Shown here: in pieces, positions 1-6,189 of the stretch
Layout of the letters: every line of letters starts with the position of its first letter
Position numbering within the stretch: position 1 is the stretch's first letter
Made by a program: the position numbers and the translations under genes
The notes under the pieces: model-generated
Told to the model about the DNA's origin: nothing
What the model saw: the letters and a program-made list of their open reading frames with translations, nothing else
Databases searched by the model: none
Assembly: GCA_030064695.1 (NCBI GenBank)
Contig: JASHYV010000179.1
Span: 1-11,611, forward strand
DNA from: Thermoplasmata archaeon
GTDB taxonomy: Archaea; Thermoplasmatota; Thermoplasmata; UBA184
Length of the DNA stretch: 11,611 nucleotides
Reading direction: 5' to 3'

Positions 1-1
1 C

Positions 2-721
2 AACGCGAGTTCGGTCGACTTCGCCCGCCGTCCGTTCACGCTCCGCACCGGGACCCACGGGGTCGTCCACGCCGACGCCGTGATCGTCGCGACCGGCGCG
101 AACGCTCGGTGGCTCGGGCTCCCCTCCGAGCAGCGGCTCCTCGGCCACGGCGTCAGCGCCTGCGCGACGTGCGACGGGTTCTTCTTCAAGGGCCGCGCGC
201 TGGTCGTCGTCGGCGGGGGCGACACCGCGATGGAGGAGGCGCTCTTCCTCACGAAGTTCGCCACGTCCGTGACGATCGTCCACCGCAGGGACCGCCTGCG
301 GGCGAGCCCGATCATGCAGGACCGGGCGCGCCGGAACCCGAAGATCGCCCTGCGGCTGAACAGCGAGGTCGTCGAGGTCCTCGGGGACGGTACCGTCCGC
401 GGCGTCCGGCTCCGCGACACCCGGACCGGCGCGACCGAGGAGCTCGCCGCCGGCGGAGTGTTCGTCGCGATCGGCCATGCCCCGGCGACCGACGTCTTCC
501 GCGGGGTCCTCGACCTGGACGCGCAGGGCTACGTCCTGACGCACGACGGCACGCGCACGAGCGTCGACGGCGTCTTCGCCGCCGGCGACGTCCGGGACCA
601 TCGCTACCGGCAGGCCGTCACGGCCGCCGGCGACGGTTGCATGGCCGCGATCGACGCCGAGCGCTGGCTCGACGAGCCGGCCCACGCGCCCCGTCCGGCG
701 TCGGTCCGCTCGCCGCCGTAG
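2..721 (+). CDS. trxB: Thioredoxin reductase (FAD/NADPH), 5' truncated by window edge
   Basis: The reading frame is open from base 2, so the start and the N-terminal FAD-binding part lie to the left; 239 codons are visible. The protein would pass electrons from NADPH through FAD to an active-site disulfide and on to thioredoxin in the cytoplasm. Seen directly: the redox motif Cys-Ala-Thr-Cys followed by Asp-Gly (bases 161-172), the NADPH-binding motif [10 protein letters not shown] just after it, the HRRD segment typical of NADPH-preferring members, and the C-terminal FAD motif [20 protein letters not shown]. The order CxxC, then GGGDxA, then GD is that of low-molecular-weight thioredoxin reductases. 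The C-terminus carries a short Pro/Ala/Arg-rich tail after the usual end (AERWL). The GTG at base 80 is inside the gene and is not the start. No terminator is visible after the stop. No thioredoxin gene is in the window. Confidence 0.93.
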   Translation, partial: NASSVDFARRPFTLRTGTHGVVHADAVIVATGANARWLGLPSEQRLLGHGVSACATCDGFFFKGRALVVVGGGDTAMEEALFLTKFATSVTIVHRRDRLRASPIMQDRARRNPKIALRLNSEVVEVLGDGTVRGVRLRDTRTGATEELAAGGVFVAIGHAPATDVFRGVLDLDAQGYVLTHDGTRTSVDGVFAAGDVRDHRYRQAVTAAGDGCMAAIDAERWLDEPAHAPRPASVRSPP

Positions 722-1178
722 CGGCACGCCCGGACCCGCCCCGACACTTCGCGCGCGCGGAGGAGTGTTCCCTCCGGCAACCTCCCTTCTCCGGGCGCGG
801 GGGCCGGCCAAGGACTCCCCCGGCGGCCCCGCGCTCCGCGAACGGGGGCGGGGTCAGGAAGGCGGCGGCGTCCGAGTCCCTCCGGCGTGGGGCAGCTCCC
901 CGGGGTCGTCGTGCGCGCCGACGGGGTCAGGTTCGAGGCGTCCGGGGAGGGAGCCGGCGCGAGCGTGACCGCGAGCGCCCCTCCGCGCTCCTGGAACGGG
1001 GCGGCGCACGCCTCCTCGGGCCCCGTGACCGGGCCGCGAGGTGACCGTGCGGCCGATGGATCCGCCGTCCGCGACCGTGCGCCGAGGTCGGTCGGGGAGG
1101 CGGGAACGGCGGGGCGCGGGACCCCTCGCCGGGAGCCTTTATCTGCCTCAGCCTTGGTCCTATCGCGGGTACCGTAGG
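722..1178. other. Long intergenic region, no recognisable gene
   Basis: This 457-base stretch separates trxB from the ferredoxin gene and is by far the longest gap in the window. Short open frames run through it on both strands, but their translations are dominated by Arg, Pro, Gly and Ala, as expected of random frames in GC-rich DNA; none has a recognisable motif or a good start signal. I searched by eye for tRNA, SRP RNA and RNase P RNA signatures and found none that held. It contains an imperfect direct repeat beginning with ggggtcagg at 850 and 923, several short GC-rich hairpins (for example 758-763 with 771-776), and three copies of gtgaccg near 965, 1025 and 1042. The last 45 bases hold the promoter of the ferredoxin gene. 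It could be a decayed gene, an untranslated leader or an unrecognised RNA. Confidence 0.6.
1136..1142 (+). promoter_or_regulatory. TATA-like box for the ferredoxin/reductase operon
   Basis: The string cctttat is an A/T island in very GC-rich DNA, with its centre about 39 bases before the GTG of the ferredoxin gene. With the usual archaeal spacing from TATA box to transcription start of about 25 bases, the message would have a leader of roughly 10-15 bases. This is a longer spacing than at the other promoters in this window. Confidence 0.5.
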
Positions 1179-1370
1179 GTGCCGAACAAGAAGAGCCTCC
1201 ATATCGAGTCGAGCGGCCAGCTCTGCATCTACTGCGGCGCGTGCGTCGGGATCTGCCCGCTCAACTGCATCTATCTCGACGAGACGCGCATCACCTTCGA
1301 CGAGAAGATCTGCACGCGCTGCGAGGTCTGCGTGAAGGCCTGTCCGGTCGGGGCGATCGAGATCGGCTGA
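1179..1370 (+). CDS. Small 2[4Fe-4S] ferredoxin, probable electron donor to the adjacent reductase
   Basis: A 63-residue soluble electron carrier. Two complete cluster-binding motifs of the form CxxCxxCxxxCP are visible: Cys16, 19, 22, 26 with Pro27, and Cys45, 48, 51, 55 with Pro56, so it should hold two [4Fe-4S] clusters. Cys30 is an additional cysteine near the first motif. The frame stays open well upstream, but the upstream translation is Arg/Pro-rich and the GTG at 1179 gives a protein of normal bacterial-type ferredoxin size beginning just before the first cluster motif. The geranylgeranyl reductase gene starts 20 bases after the stop, so the two are surely co-transcribed. In Methanosarcina a ferredoxin encoded next to geranylgeranyl reductase supplies electrons for lipid saturation; the same role is inferred here from gene order. 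Confidence 0.9.
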   Translation: MPNKKSLHIESSGQLCIYCGACVGICPLNCIYLDETRITFDEKICTRCEVCVKACPVGAIEIG

Positions 1371-1390
1371 GCGGCGGAGGAGCCTCTCCC

Positions 1391-2581
1391 GTGGCGCAGG
1401 AACTCTCCACCGACGTCCTGGTGATCGGCGGCGGGCCGGCCGGCTCGATGACCGCGAAGTGGGCGGCCCACCACGGCGCCTCCGTCCTCCTCATCGAGAA
1501 GCGCCAGGAGATCGGCAGCCCCGTCCGATGCGGCGAGGGGATGAGCAAGGACTGGCTCGGCGAGGTCGGGATCAAGCCCGGCCGCTGGATCAACCTCGAG
1601 GTCGAGGGGGCGCGCATCTTCTCGCCGAGCGAGAAGGTCTTCGAGATCAACGAGAAGCACGCCGGCAACGAGGTCGGCTACGTCGTCGAGCGCGACGAGT
1701 TCGACAAGCAGCTCGCGATCGACGCGGCGAACGCGGGCGTCGAGGTCCGTCTGAAGACCTCCGCCGTCGCGATGCTCCGCGAGCACGGCCGGATCGTCGG
1801 CGCGAAGGTCAAGCAGTTCGGCGAGCTGCTCGACGTCCACGCGAAGGTGACGATCGGCGCCGACGGCTTCGAGAGCCAGGTCGGCCGGTGGGCTGGCATC
1901 TCGACCAACATCGCGCTCAAGGACATGGACACGTGCCTGCAGTACCGGATGACGGACGTCGGCTGCGACACCCGCTACTGCGACTTCTACCTGGGGAAAC
2001 GCGCCCCGGGCGGCTACGTCTGGGTCTTCCCGAAGGACGAGGGGCTCGCGAACGTCGGGATCGGCGTGCAGGTGAGCCAGATCGAATCGATGGCCGAGGC
2101 GCGGAAGTACCTGGACGCCTGGATCGAGAAGCACCCGGCCTACGCGAAGGGGAAGAAGATCGACATGGTCGGCGGCGGCGTCTCGATCTCCCCGCCGCTC
2201 AAGCAGACGGTGACGGACGGCATGATGCTCGTCGGCGACGCCGCGCGGATGATCGACCCGCTCACCGGCGGGGGCATCGCGAACGGCTGCATCGCCGGGA
2301 AGATCTGCGGGGAGGTCGCCGCCGAGGCGGCGCAGCGGGGCGACGCCTCGAAGGAGTTCCTCCAGAAGTACGAGAAGGGCTGGCGCGCCCGGCTCGAGGA
2401 GAAGCTGTACCGCAACTGGCTCGCGAAGGAGAAGCTCACGACGCTCTCCGACGAGACGTTCGACAAGATCGTGGACGCCCTCCAGGGCGTCCGGCTCGAG
2501 AAGCTGAACGTCCACAATATCCTCAAGGCCGTGCACGACAAGTACCCCGAAGTCACGAAGGAGTTCGAGGCGTTCCTCTGA
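1391..2581 (+). CDS. Geranylgeranyl reductase (digeranylgeranylglycerophospholipid reductase family)
   Basis: A 396-residue flavoprotein that saturates the double bonds of geranylgeranyl chains in archaeal membrane lipids, turning unsaturated archaeol precursors into stable saturated ones. Visible motifs: the dinucleotide-binding GGGPAG at residues 13-18, RCGEG at 46-50, GADGFES at 156-162, the GYVWVFP segment at 208-214 that is typical of the family's substrate side, and the second FAD motif GDAA at 282-285 followed by MIDPLTGGGI. Length matches the Thermoplasma enzyme (about 400 residues). The start is GTG at 1391, with a ggagg 10 bases upstream, and leaves only four to eight residues before the first beta strand. 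It follows the ferredoxin gene by 20 bases, its likely electron source. A plant or bacterial chlorophyll-type reductase is the alternative within the family, but there are no photosynthesis genes here. Confidence 0.93.
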   Translation: MAQELSTDVLVIGGGPAGSMTAKWAAHHGASVLLIEKRQEIGSPVRCGEGMSKDWLGEVGIKPGRWINLEVEGARIFSPSEKVFEINEKHAGNEVGYVVERDEFDKQLAIDAANAGVEVRLKTSAVAMLREHGRIVGAKVKQFGELLDVHAKVTIGADGFESQVGRWAGISTNIALKDMDTCLQYRMTDVGCDTRYCDFYLGKRAPGGYVWVFPKDEGLANVGIGVQVSQIESMAEARKYLDAWIEKHPAYAKGKKIDMVGGGVSISPPLKQTVTDGMMLVGDAARMIDPLTGGGIANGCIAGKICGEVAAEAAQRGDASKEFLQKYEKGWRARLEEKLYRNWLAKEKLTTLSDETFDKIVDALQGVRLEKLNVHNILKAVHDKYPEVTKEFEAFL

Positions 2582-2603
2582 GCTCCCGACGAGGAGTGGA
2601 CCG

Positions 2604-3239
2604 ATGCCCGGCGCCCCGAACCGACCTCCGGAGACCGCCCCGCCGCCCCCCGCGACGCCCCCGGTCCCCGTGACGCCGCAGCAGGCGGCGCTCCGCCGCC
2701 TCGCCCCGTGCCGCGTCGCGCTGCGGCTCGACGTCTGGAAGGGCGCTCCCCACGCCGACCTCCTGACCCCCTTCGACAAGGCCGAGACCGCCTACGCCGC
2801 GAACGATTTCGCGAACGCGACGAGCGCCCTCGACCTCCTCGCCGTCCGGCTCACCGAACCCCGATGGCCGACCCTCCCGGCGCCGTTCAAGTTCCTGCGC
2901 GTCACGATCCCGGCACCCATGCCGCCGGCGTGGAACCCCGAGAACGCCCTCTCCGCCCCGGAGCGGGACGTGCGCCGGGCGCGGCGCGACGCCGAGGAGC
3001 AGCTCGAGCTGGCCGTCGGGTCCGTCGCGTGGGCGGACGCCCACGCCGCCCCGATGCCCGAGCTCGCGACCCCGCTCTCCGAAGCGCGGACGATCCTGGC
3101 GACCGAGGGTCCCGGGGCCGCGTTCTACGAGCGGATCGACCGGGTCTGGGACACCGTCCGGAGCCGGGTGCCCCGGCCCGAAGCGGCCCGGGGCCGGTCC
3201 GCTCCACCGGCCCCCGAACCCGAGGCCGGCGAGGCGTGA
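2604..3239 (+). CDS. Hypothetical protein, Pro-rich ends with helical core
   Basis: I do not recognise this 211-residue protein. The ATG at 2604 is preceded by gaggag at 2591-2596, a good ribosome binding site, and lies 22 bases after the reductase stop, so it belongs to the same operon. The first 25 residues are Pro/Ala/Thr-rich and probably disordered. The middle (about 53-83) looks like a helix-turn-helix hairpin with the pattern AExAYxAxxxxxAxxxLDxLxxxL, as in TPR-like helical repeats. Residues 95-112 are hydrophobic and Pro-rich, residues 119-140 are a charged helix, and residues 153-185 may be another hairpin. The tail from 190 is Pro/Ala/Arg/Glu-rich. There is no signal peptide or clear membrane segment. 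One Cys (36) is present. Function unknown; position suggests a link to membrane lipid reduction or simply co-transcription. Confidence 0.75.
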   Translation: MPGAPNRPPETAPPPPATPPVPVTPQQAALRRLAPCRVALRLDVWKGAPHADLLTPFDKAETAYAANDFANATSALDLLAVRLTEPRWPTLPAPFKFLRVTIPAPMPPAWNPENALSAPERDVRRARRDAEEQLELAVGSVAWADAHAAPMPELATPLSEARTILATEGPGAAFYERIDRVWDTVRSRVPRPEAARGRSAPPAPEPEAGEA

Positions 3240-3246
3240 GCCTCCC

Positions 3247-3591
3247 GTGACCGGGTCGGACCCGCCCCGGCGACGCATCGCCCGGGGCGAGGGCGAGGTC
3301 ACGCAGTGGCCGCGGGGCGTCGTGGGCTACGTCTCGTCCGGTCCCGAGGACGCCCGCCCGGATCCCGAGGAGGATCGCACCGGCAATCGGCTCCGCCTCG
3401 CGGCCCGACTGCTGTCGCTGCTGCGCGCCCGGGGGGCCGAGGTCGAGGGGTTCGTTCCGGAACTGGCCGCTGCGGAGGCGGCGTTCCGGGCCGGCCGACG
3501 CGCCGAGGCGGACCGCCGGATCGACCGACTGCTCGGCGAGCTGGATGCGGCGCTGGCCCGGGTCCCGGCCGTCGACCGTCGTACAGGTTAA
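3247..3591 (+). CDS. Small hypothetical helical protein
   Basis: A 114-residue protein that I do not recognise, starting with GTG 7 bases after the preceding stop and so the last gene of the ferredoxin/reductase operon. The first half is charged and Pro/Gly-rich (residues 1-45). The second half is strongly helical: residues 46-63 form one amphipathic helix and 70-105 a helical hairpin with the pattern AExAFxAGxxAxAxxxIDRLLxxL. This hairpin lines up with residues 53-83 of the protein encoded just upstream. There are no cysteines, catalytic motifs or membrane segments. Its stop codon overlaps the TATA-like box of the next gene. The codon choice is as GC-rich as that of its neighbours, and the good spacing supports a real gene. 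Confidence 0.68.
   Translation: MTGSDPPRRRIARGEGEVTQWPRGVVGYVSSGPEDARPDPEEDRTGNRLRLAARLLSLLRARGAEVEGFVPELAAAEAAFRAGRRAEADRRIDRLLGELDAALARVPAVDRRTG
3584..3591 (+). promoter_or_regulatory. TATA-like box for the DUF1028 operon, overlapping the upstream stop
   Basis: The string aggttaag sits with its centre about 29 bases before the ATG at 3618 and includes the TAA stop of the preceding gene. The spacing fits a leaderless or almost leaderless transcript. The box is weaker than the one before L40e. Confidence 0.42.
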
Positions 3592-3617
3592 GGGGCGGGC
3601 GGGCGTCCGCGCCCCGG

Positions 3618-4622
3618 ATGGCTCCGCCCCGGTTCGGCACCTTCTCGATCGTCGCCCACGACCCCGCCGCGAAGACCTGGGGCGTCGCGGTCCAGTCCCG
3701 GTTCATCTCGGTCGGCGCCGTCGTGCCGTGGGCCGAGGCGGCCACGGGCGCGATCGCGACGCAGGCGCTGGCGAACGTCGCCTACGGGCCGGAAGGGCTC
3801 GCGCTCCTCCGGCAGGGCCGCTCCGCCCAGCAGGTGGTCGAGGAGCTGACGTCGAAGGACCCGGAACGCGACCACCGCCAGCTCGGGGTCGTCGACCGGA
3901 ACGGCGACGCGGCTGCGTTCACCGGCGCGAAGTGCATGGCGTGGGCCGGCCACGAGGTGGGCGACGGCTTCGCCTGCCAGGGCAACATCCTGTTCGGAGC
4001 GGGGGTGGTCCGGGGCATGGCGCGGACCTATGCCGCGACGCCGGGCGACCTCGTCGATCGCCTGCTGGCCGCCCTGGCGGCGGGCCAGCGAGAGGGAGGG
4101 GACCGGCGGGGGATGCAATCCGCCGCCCTCTACATCGTCCGGGACGGCGGCGGGTACGGGCGCGGGAACGACCGCTGGGTCGACGTCCGCGTCGACGACC
4201 ATCCCAGCCCGATCGAGGAGTTGAAGCGGGTGGTGAAGCTCTACGACCTCACGATGCTCGAGCGGGAGGACCCCGCGACGCTCGTGCCGATCTCGGGCGA
4301 GGTGGCCGTCGCGCTGCAGCACGATCTCCAGGTGCTCGGGTACTACGGCGGCCGCTCCACGGGTCGGTGGGACTCCGCGAGCCGGGCCGCGTTCGAGAAG
4401 TTCCTCGGGGAGCACAACTTCGAGAACAAGGCCCGGACGGACGACACCGTCTGGCCGTCCGTTCTCACGTACCTCAAGGAACAGGCGACGCAGGAGACGG
4501 CCCGGCGCACCACGACGGCCCCCATCGTCCCGCACGCCCTGGACCGGGGTCCCGGCGCGCAGCCCACCGCGGGAGGAAAGCCATCGTCGCCCCCGGCGAA
4601 GAAGCGCAGCCGCTCGTCGTGA
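3618..4622 (+). CDS. DUF1028 Ntn-hydrolase-like protein with C-terminal putative peptidoglycan-binding domain
   Basis: A 334-residue protein. Residues about 6-225 match the DUF1028 family (TFSIVAHDP, WGVAVQSRF, VGAVVPWAEAATGAIATQA, then YGPEGLALL, QLGVVD and FACQGNIL), which is placed in the Ntn-hydrolase fold superfamily; the substrate of the family is not known. Residues about 226-290 (GEVAVALQHDLQVLGYYGG... with TVWPSVLTYLKE) fit the small domain annotated as putative peptidoglycan-binding 2, which is a common partner of DUF1028. The last 45 residues are Thr/Pro/Ala-rich and end in a basic stretch, probably disordered. No signal peptide is visible, so it is probably cytoplasmic. The ATG at 3618 is chosen because it starts directly before the family's N-terminal strand and is correctly spaced from a TATA-like box. 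The next gene overlaps its stop by 4 bases. Confidence 0.88.
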   Translation: MAPPRFGTFSIVAHDPAAKTWGVAVQSRFISVGAVVPWAEAATGAIATQALANVAYGPEGLALLRQGRSAQQVVEELTSKDPERDHRQLGVVDRNGDAAAFTGAKCMAWAGHEVGDGFACQGNILFGAGVVRGMARTYAATPGDLVDRLLAALAAGQREGGDRRGMQSAALYIVRDGGGYGRGNDRWVDVRVDDHPSPIEELKRVVKLYDLTMLEREDPATLVPISGEVAVALQHDLQVLGYYGGRSTGRWDSASRAAFEKFLGEHNFENKARTDDTVWPSVLTYLKEQATQETARRTTTAPIVPHALDRGPGAQPTAGGKPSSPPAKKRSRSS

Positions 4623-4858
4623 GCGTCCGGCTCTCCCGGACGTACCCGACCGGCCCGGAGGCCGAGCGCGTCGCGGCCGCGGTCGGGGCCGACAACCCGG
4701 CGTTCCTTCGCCTCCGCGTGGAGGGGGCCCGCCTGGAGATCGAGCTCGGCCCCTCGACCCCGGCGAGCGCCCGCGCGACGCTCGATGACCTCGTGGCCTG
4801 CCTCAACGCGGCCGAACGCGCCGCCGCCGCGGTGCGGCCCCCGGGTCCGTCGCGGTGA
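4619..4858 (+). CDS. pcc1: KEOPS complex subunit Pcc1-like protein
   Basis: A 79-residue protein that fits archaeal Pcc1 in size and layout: a first beta strand (VSVRLSRTYP), a helix (GPEAERVAAAVGADN, with the family's typical DN after the helix), two strands (FLRLRVEG and RLEIELG), then a segment like STPASARATLDDLVACLNAAE. Pcc1 is the dimerisation subunit of KEOPS, which with Kae1, Bud32 and Cgi121 installs the threonylcarbamoyl group of t6A37 in tRNAs that read ANN codons. No other KEOPS gene is in the window. The GTG at 4619 overlaps the stop of the DUF1028 gene (GTGA), which suggests translational coupling. A ggagg at 4572-4576 lies 6 bases before an in-frame ATC at 4583; I regard the GTG as the start because the Pcc1 fold begins there. 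Confidence 0.85.
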   Translation: MSVRLSRTYPTGPEAERVAAAVGADNPAFLRLRVEGARLEIELGPSTPASARATLDDLVACLNAAERAAAAVRPPGPSR

Positions 4859-5706
4859 TGGCCTCGGGCTTCGCCCCGGGCGAGCCGCCCACGTGGGGCG
4901 CGCCCTGGCCGGTCGCGCCGGCGCCGCGGTGGCGCTACTGGACCGGGGTCGGGATCACGGTCTTCGCCATCCTGAGCCAGTACTTCGTGCCGGAGCTCGT
5001 CCCGTCGACGCTCGTCCTCTACGGGAATCTCGCGGGCGATCTCCTCGTCGTCTACGGGGTGCCGATCGCCGCGTTCGCGGTGCTCGTCGGCGGAGGGCCG
5101 TTGCGCGACGCCTTCCACCGGTTGCGCCGGGCCACCGTGGAGGGGCTCTCCTGGTACGGCCTCCTCTCGCTGGTCGCGCTCGCCGTGCTGTTCGTCCTCC
5201 TGATCGTCTACGAGGTCGTCGATCCGGCGGCGATCGCCCTCCTGAACAAGCCGAACCCGGCGCTCCAGCAGGCGGTGGGGGACCCGTGGCTCTACGTCGC
5301 CCTCTCCTTCCTGGTCGGCGCGTGCGAGGAGACGATCTTCCGCGGCTGGATCTTCGGCTACTGGCGCGACACGCCGGGCTCCTGGATCGGCCCCGCCACG
5401 TGGACGAGCGTCGTCTTCGCGGGCGTCCACGTCTACTACGGGCTCACGTACGGCGCCGCCTCGCCCCTCGTCTTCCCCGGGCTCTTTCTGATCGGGTTCG
5501 CCTTCGCGGCGACGTACCGCTACTCCGGCGGCAACCTGGTCGTGGTCGCGCTCCTGCACGGCGAGAACGACGCCTCGGCGTACCTCACGCTCCCGCTCGG
5601 GGTGGTGGGGGACGTGGTCCACTACGCCGTGATCCTCCTCGGGGCGGCGATCGCGTTCGTCCTCTACCTCCGACGCGCGGACGCGCCCGCGTCCCCGCCG
5701 CCGTGA
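4858..5706 (+). CDS. CPBP-family (CAAX protease/Abi) intramembrane metalloprotease
   Basis: A 282-residue multi-pass membrane protein. The three motifs of the CPBP family are visible: EETIFR at residues 157-162 (the EExxxR glutamates), FAGVH at 187-191 and H234 with N237/D238 in LLHGENDAS. They line a catalytic metal site within the membrane. Hydrophobic segments occur near residues 30-50, 62-80, 101-121, 145-165, 182-196, 205-221, 225-236 and 252-271. Members cleave CAAX-type prenylated proteins in eukaryotes; in prokaryotes they process peptides or membrane proteins, and the target here is unknown. The ATG at 4858 overlaps the Pcc1 stop by one base (TGATG); a GTG directly before it at 4855 could equally start translation and would add one residue. 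It ends 6 bases before the convergent VOC gene. Confidence 0.9.
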   Translation: MASGFAPGEPPTWGAPWPVAPAPRWRYWTGVGITVFAILSQYFVPELVPSTLVLYGNLAGDLLVVYGVPIAAFAVLVGGGPLRDAFHRLRRATVEGLSWYGLLSLVALAVLFVLLIVYEVVDPAAIALLNKPNPALQQAVGDPWLYVALSFLVGACEETIFRGWIFGYWRDTPGSWIGPATWTSVVFAGVHVYYGLTYGAASPLVFPGLFLIGFAFAATYRYSGGNLVVVALLHGENDASAYLTLPLGVVGDVVHYAVILLGAAIAFVLYLRRADAPASPPP

Positions 5707-5712
5707 GGGGGC

Positions 5713-6099
5713 TCACTCGGTCGGAGAGTGGATCAGCTCGACCCAGAGGTGGTCCGGGCCCTCGTAGTAGACGATCACGGCCTGACCGCCCTCGCGGATC
5801 TCGCTGACCTTCCGCGCGCCCGCCGCCCGGAGCTTCCGGCCCGCGGCCGCGAGGTTGCTCACCCGCACGCCCAGATGGTCGAGCCCCTCGCCGGCGACGA
5901 ACGGCGTCCAGTACCGGGTGCCGGGCGGGTAGTAGTTCACCTCGAGCCGCTGCTGGGACCGGGGGTCCTGCAGGAGCACCCACTTCCCGCCGTGGTCCAT
6001 CGTGCCCCGCGAGCGGACCACCAGCCCGAGGCCGCGCTCCAGGAACCGGATCGCGGGCGCGAGCCGGGTCACCCGGAGGCCGGCGTAGTCGAGGTACAT
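5713..6099 (-). CDS. VOC superfamily (glyoxalase-fold) protein
   Basis: A 128-residue protein with the paired beta-alpha-beta-beta-beta modules of the VOC superfamily: module one starts at LDYAGLRVTRLAPAIRFLERGLGL and ends at LEVNYY, module two starts at LDHLGVRVSNL and ends at DHLWVELIH. Members are metal-dependent lyases, dioxygenases or resistance proteins, so the reaction cannot be named. Of the four usual metal positions, Glu53, His75 and Glu121 are present, but the first ligand position holds Tyr5 instead of His. It could still bind metal or may be a non-catalytic member. Methylglyoxal metabolism is possible but unsupported. The ATG at 6099 is preceded on its strand by a TATA-like box at 25-27 bases. 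It is divergent from the CoA-binding gene across a 90-base gap and convergent with the CPBP gene. Confidence 0.85.
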   Translation of the reverse strand: MYLDYAGLRVTRLAPAIRFLERGLGLVVRSRGTMDHGGKWVLLQDPRSQQRLEVNYYPPGTRYWTPFVAGEGLDHLGVRVSNLAAAGRKLRAAGARKVSEIREGGQAVIVYYEGPDHLWVELIHSPTE

Positions 6100-6120
6100 C
6101 GGCGGGGCATCGCGCGGGGG

Positions 6121-6128
6121 GTCAAATC
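6121..6128 (-). promoter_or_regulatory. TATA-like box for the VOC gene
   Basis: On the minus strand this reads ggatttga, centred about 26 bases before the ATG at 6099, in an otherwise GC-rich divergent gap. Spacing fits a leaderless message. Confidence 0.4.
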
Positions 6129-6161
6129 CCTCACCGTCCGCGCCGGCGGCCCGTCACCATC

Positions 6162-6168
6162 ATGTAAG
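6162..6168 (+). promoter_or_regulatory. TATA-like box for the CoA-binding gene
   Basis: The string atgtaag is centred about 25 bases before the ATG at 6190. No ribosome binding site precedes the ATG, so a leaderless message is likely. It shares the 90-base gap with the oppositely oriented VOC promoter. Confidence 0.38.
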
Positions 6169-6189
6169 CCGCGCCCTTCGTGCGACCCG

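Noticed and set aside
758..776. Hairpin after trxB (six base pairs, seven-base loop) as a terminator
   Set aside because: No T-run follows, archaeal termination does not depend on such hairpins, and stems of this size are common by chance at this GC content.
920..950. Possible tRNA T-arm (gttcgag at 931)
   Set aside because: The flanking five-base arms do not pair, and no D-arm, anticodon arm or acceptor stem can be placed around it.
840..960. Possible archaeal SRP RNA, because of ggggtcagg with a nearby aagg and cggcgg
   Set aside because: The conserved S-domain string of SRP RNA needs gtcagg followed by a closed helix with a GNAR-type tetraloop; the copy at 850 lacks the helix and the copy at 923 lacks the tetraloop. 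No tgtaac element or complementary ends were found.
1041..1178. N-terminal extension of the ferredoxin upstream of GTG 1179
   Set aside because: The added 46 residues are Arg/Pro-rich and unlike any ferredoxin, and the extension would run through the TATA-like box.
1271..2779. A 502-codon open frame on the minus strand opposite the geranylgeranyl reductase
   Set aside because: It is the mirror of a well-identified gene; GC-rich codon bias leaves long stop-free antisense frames. The translation has no motif.
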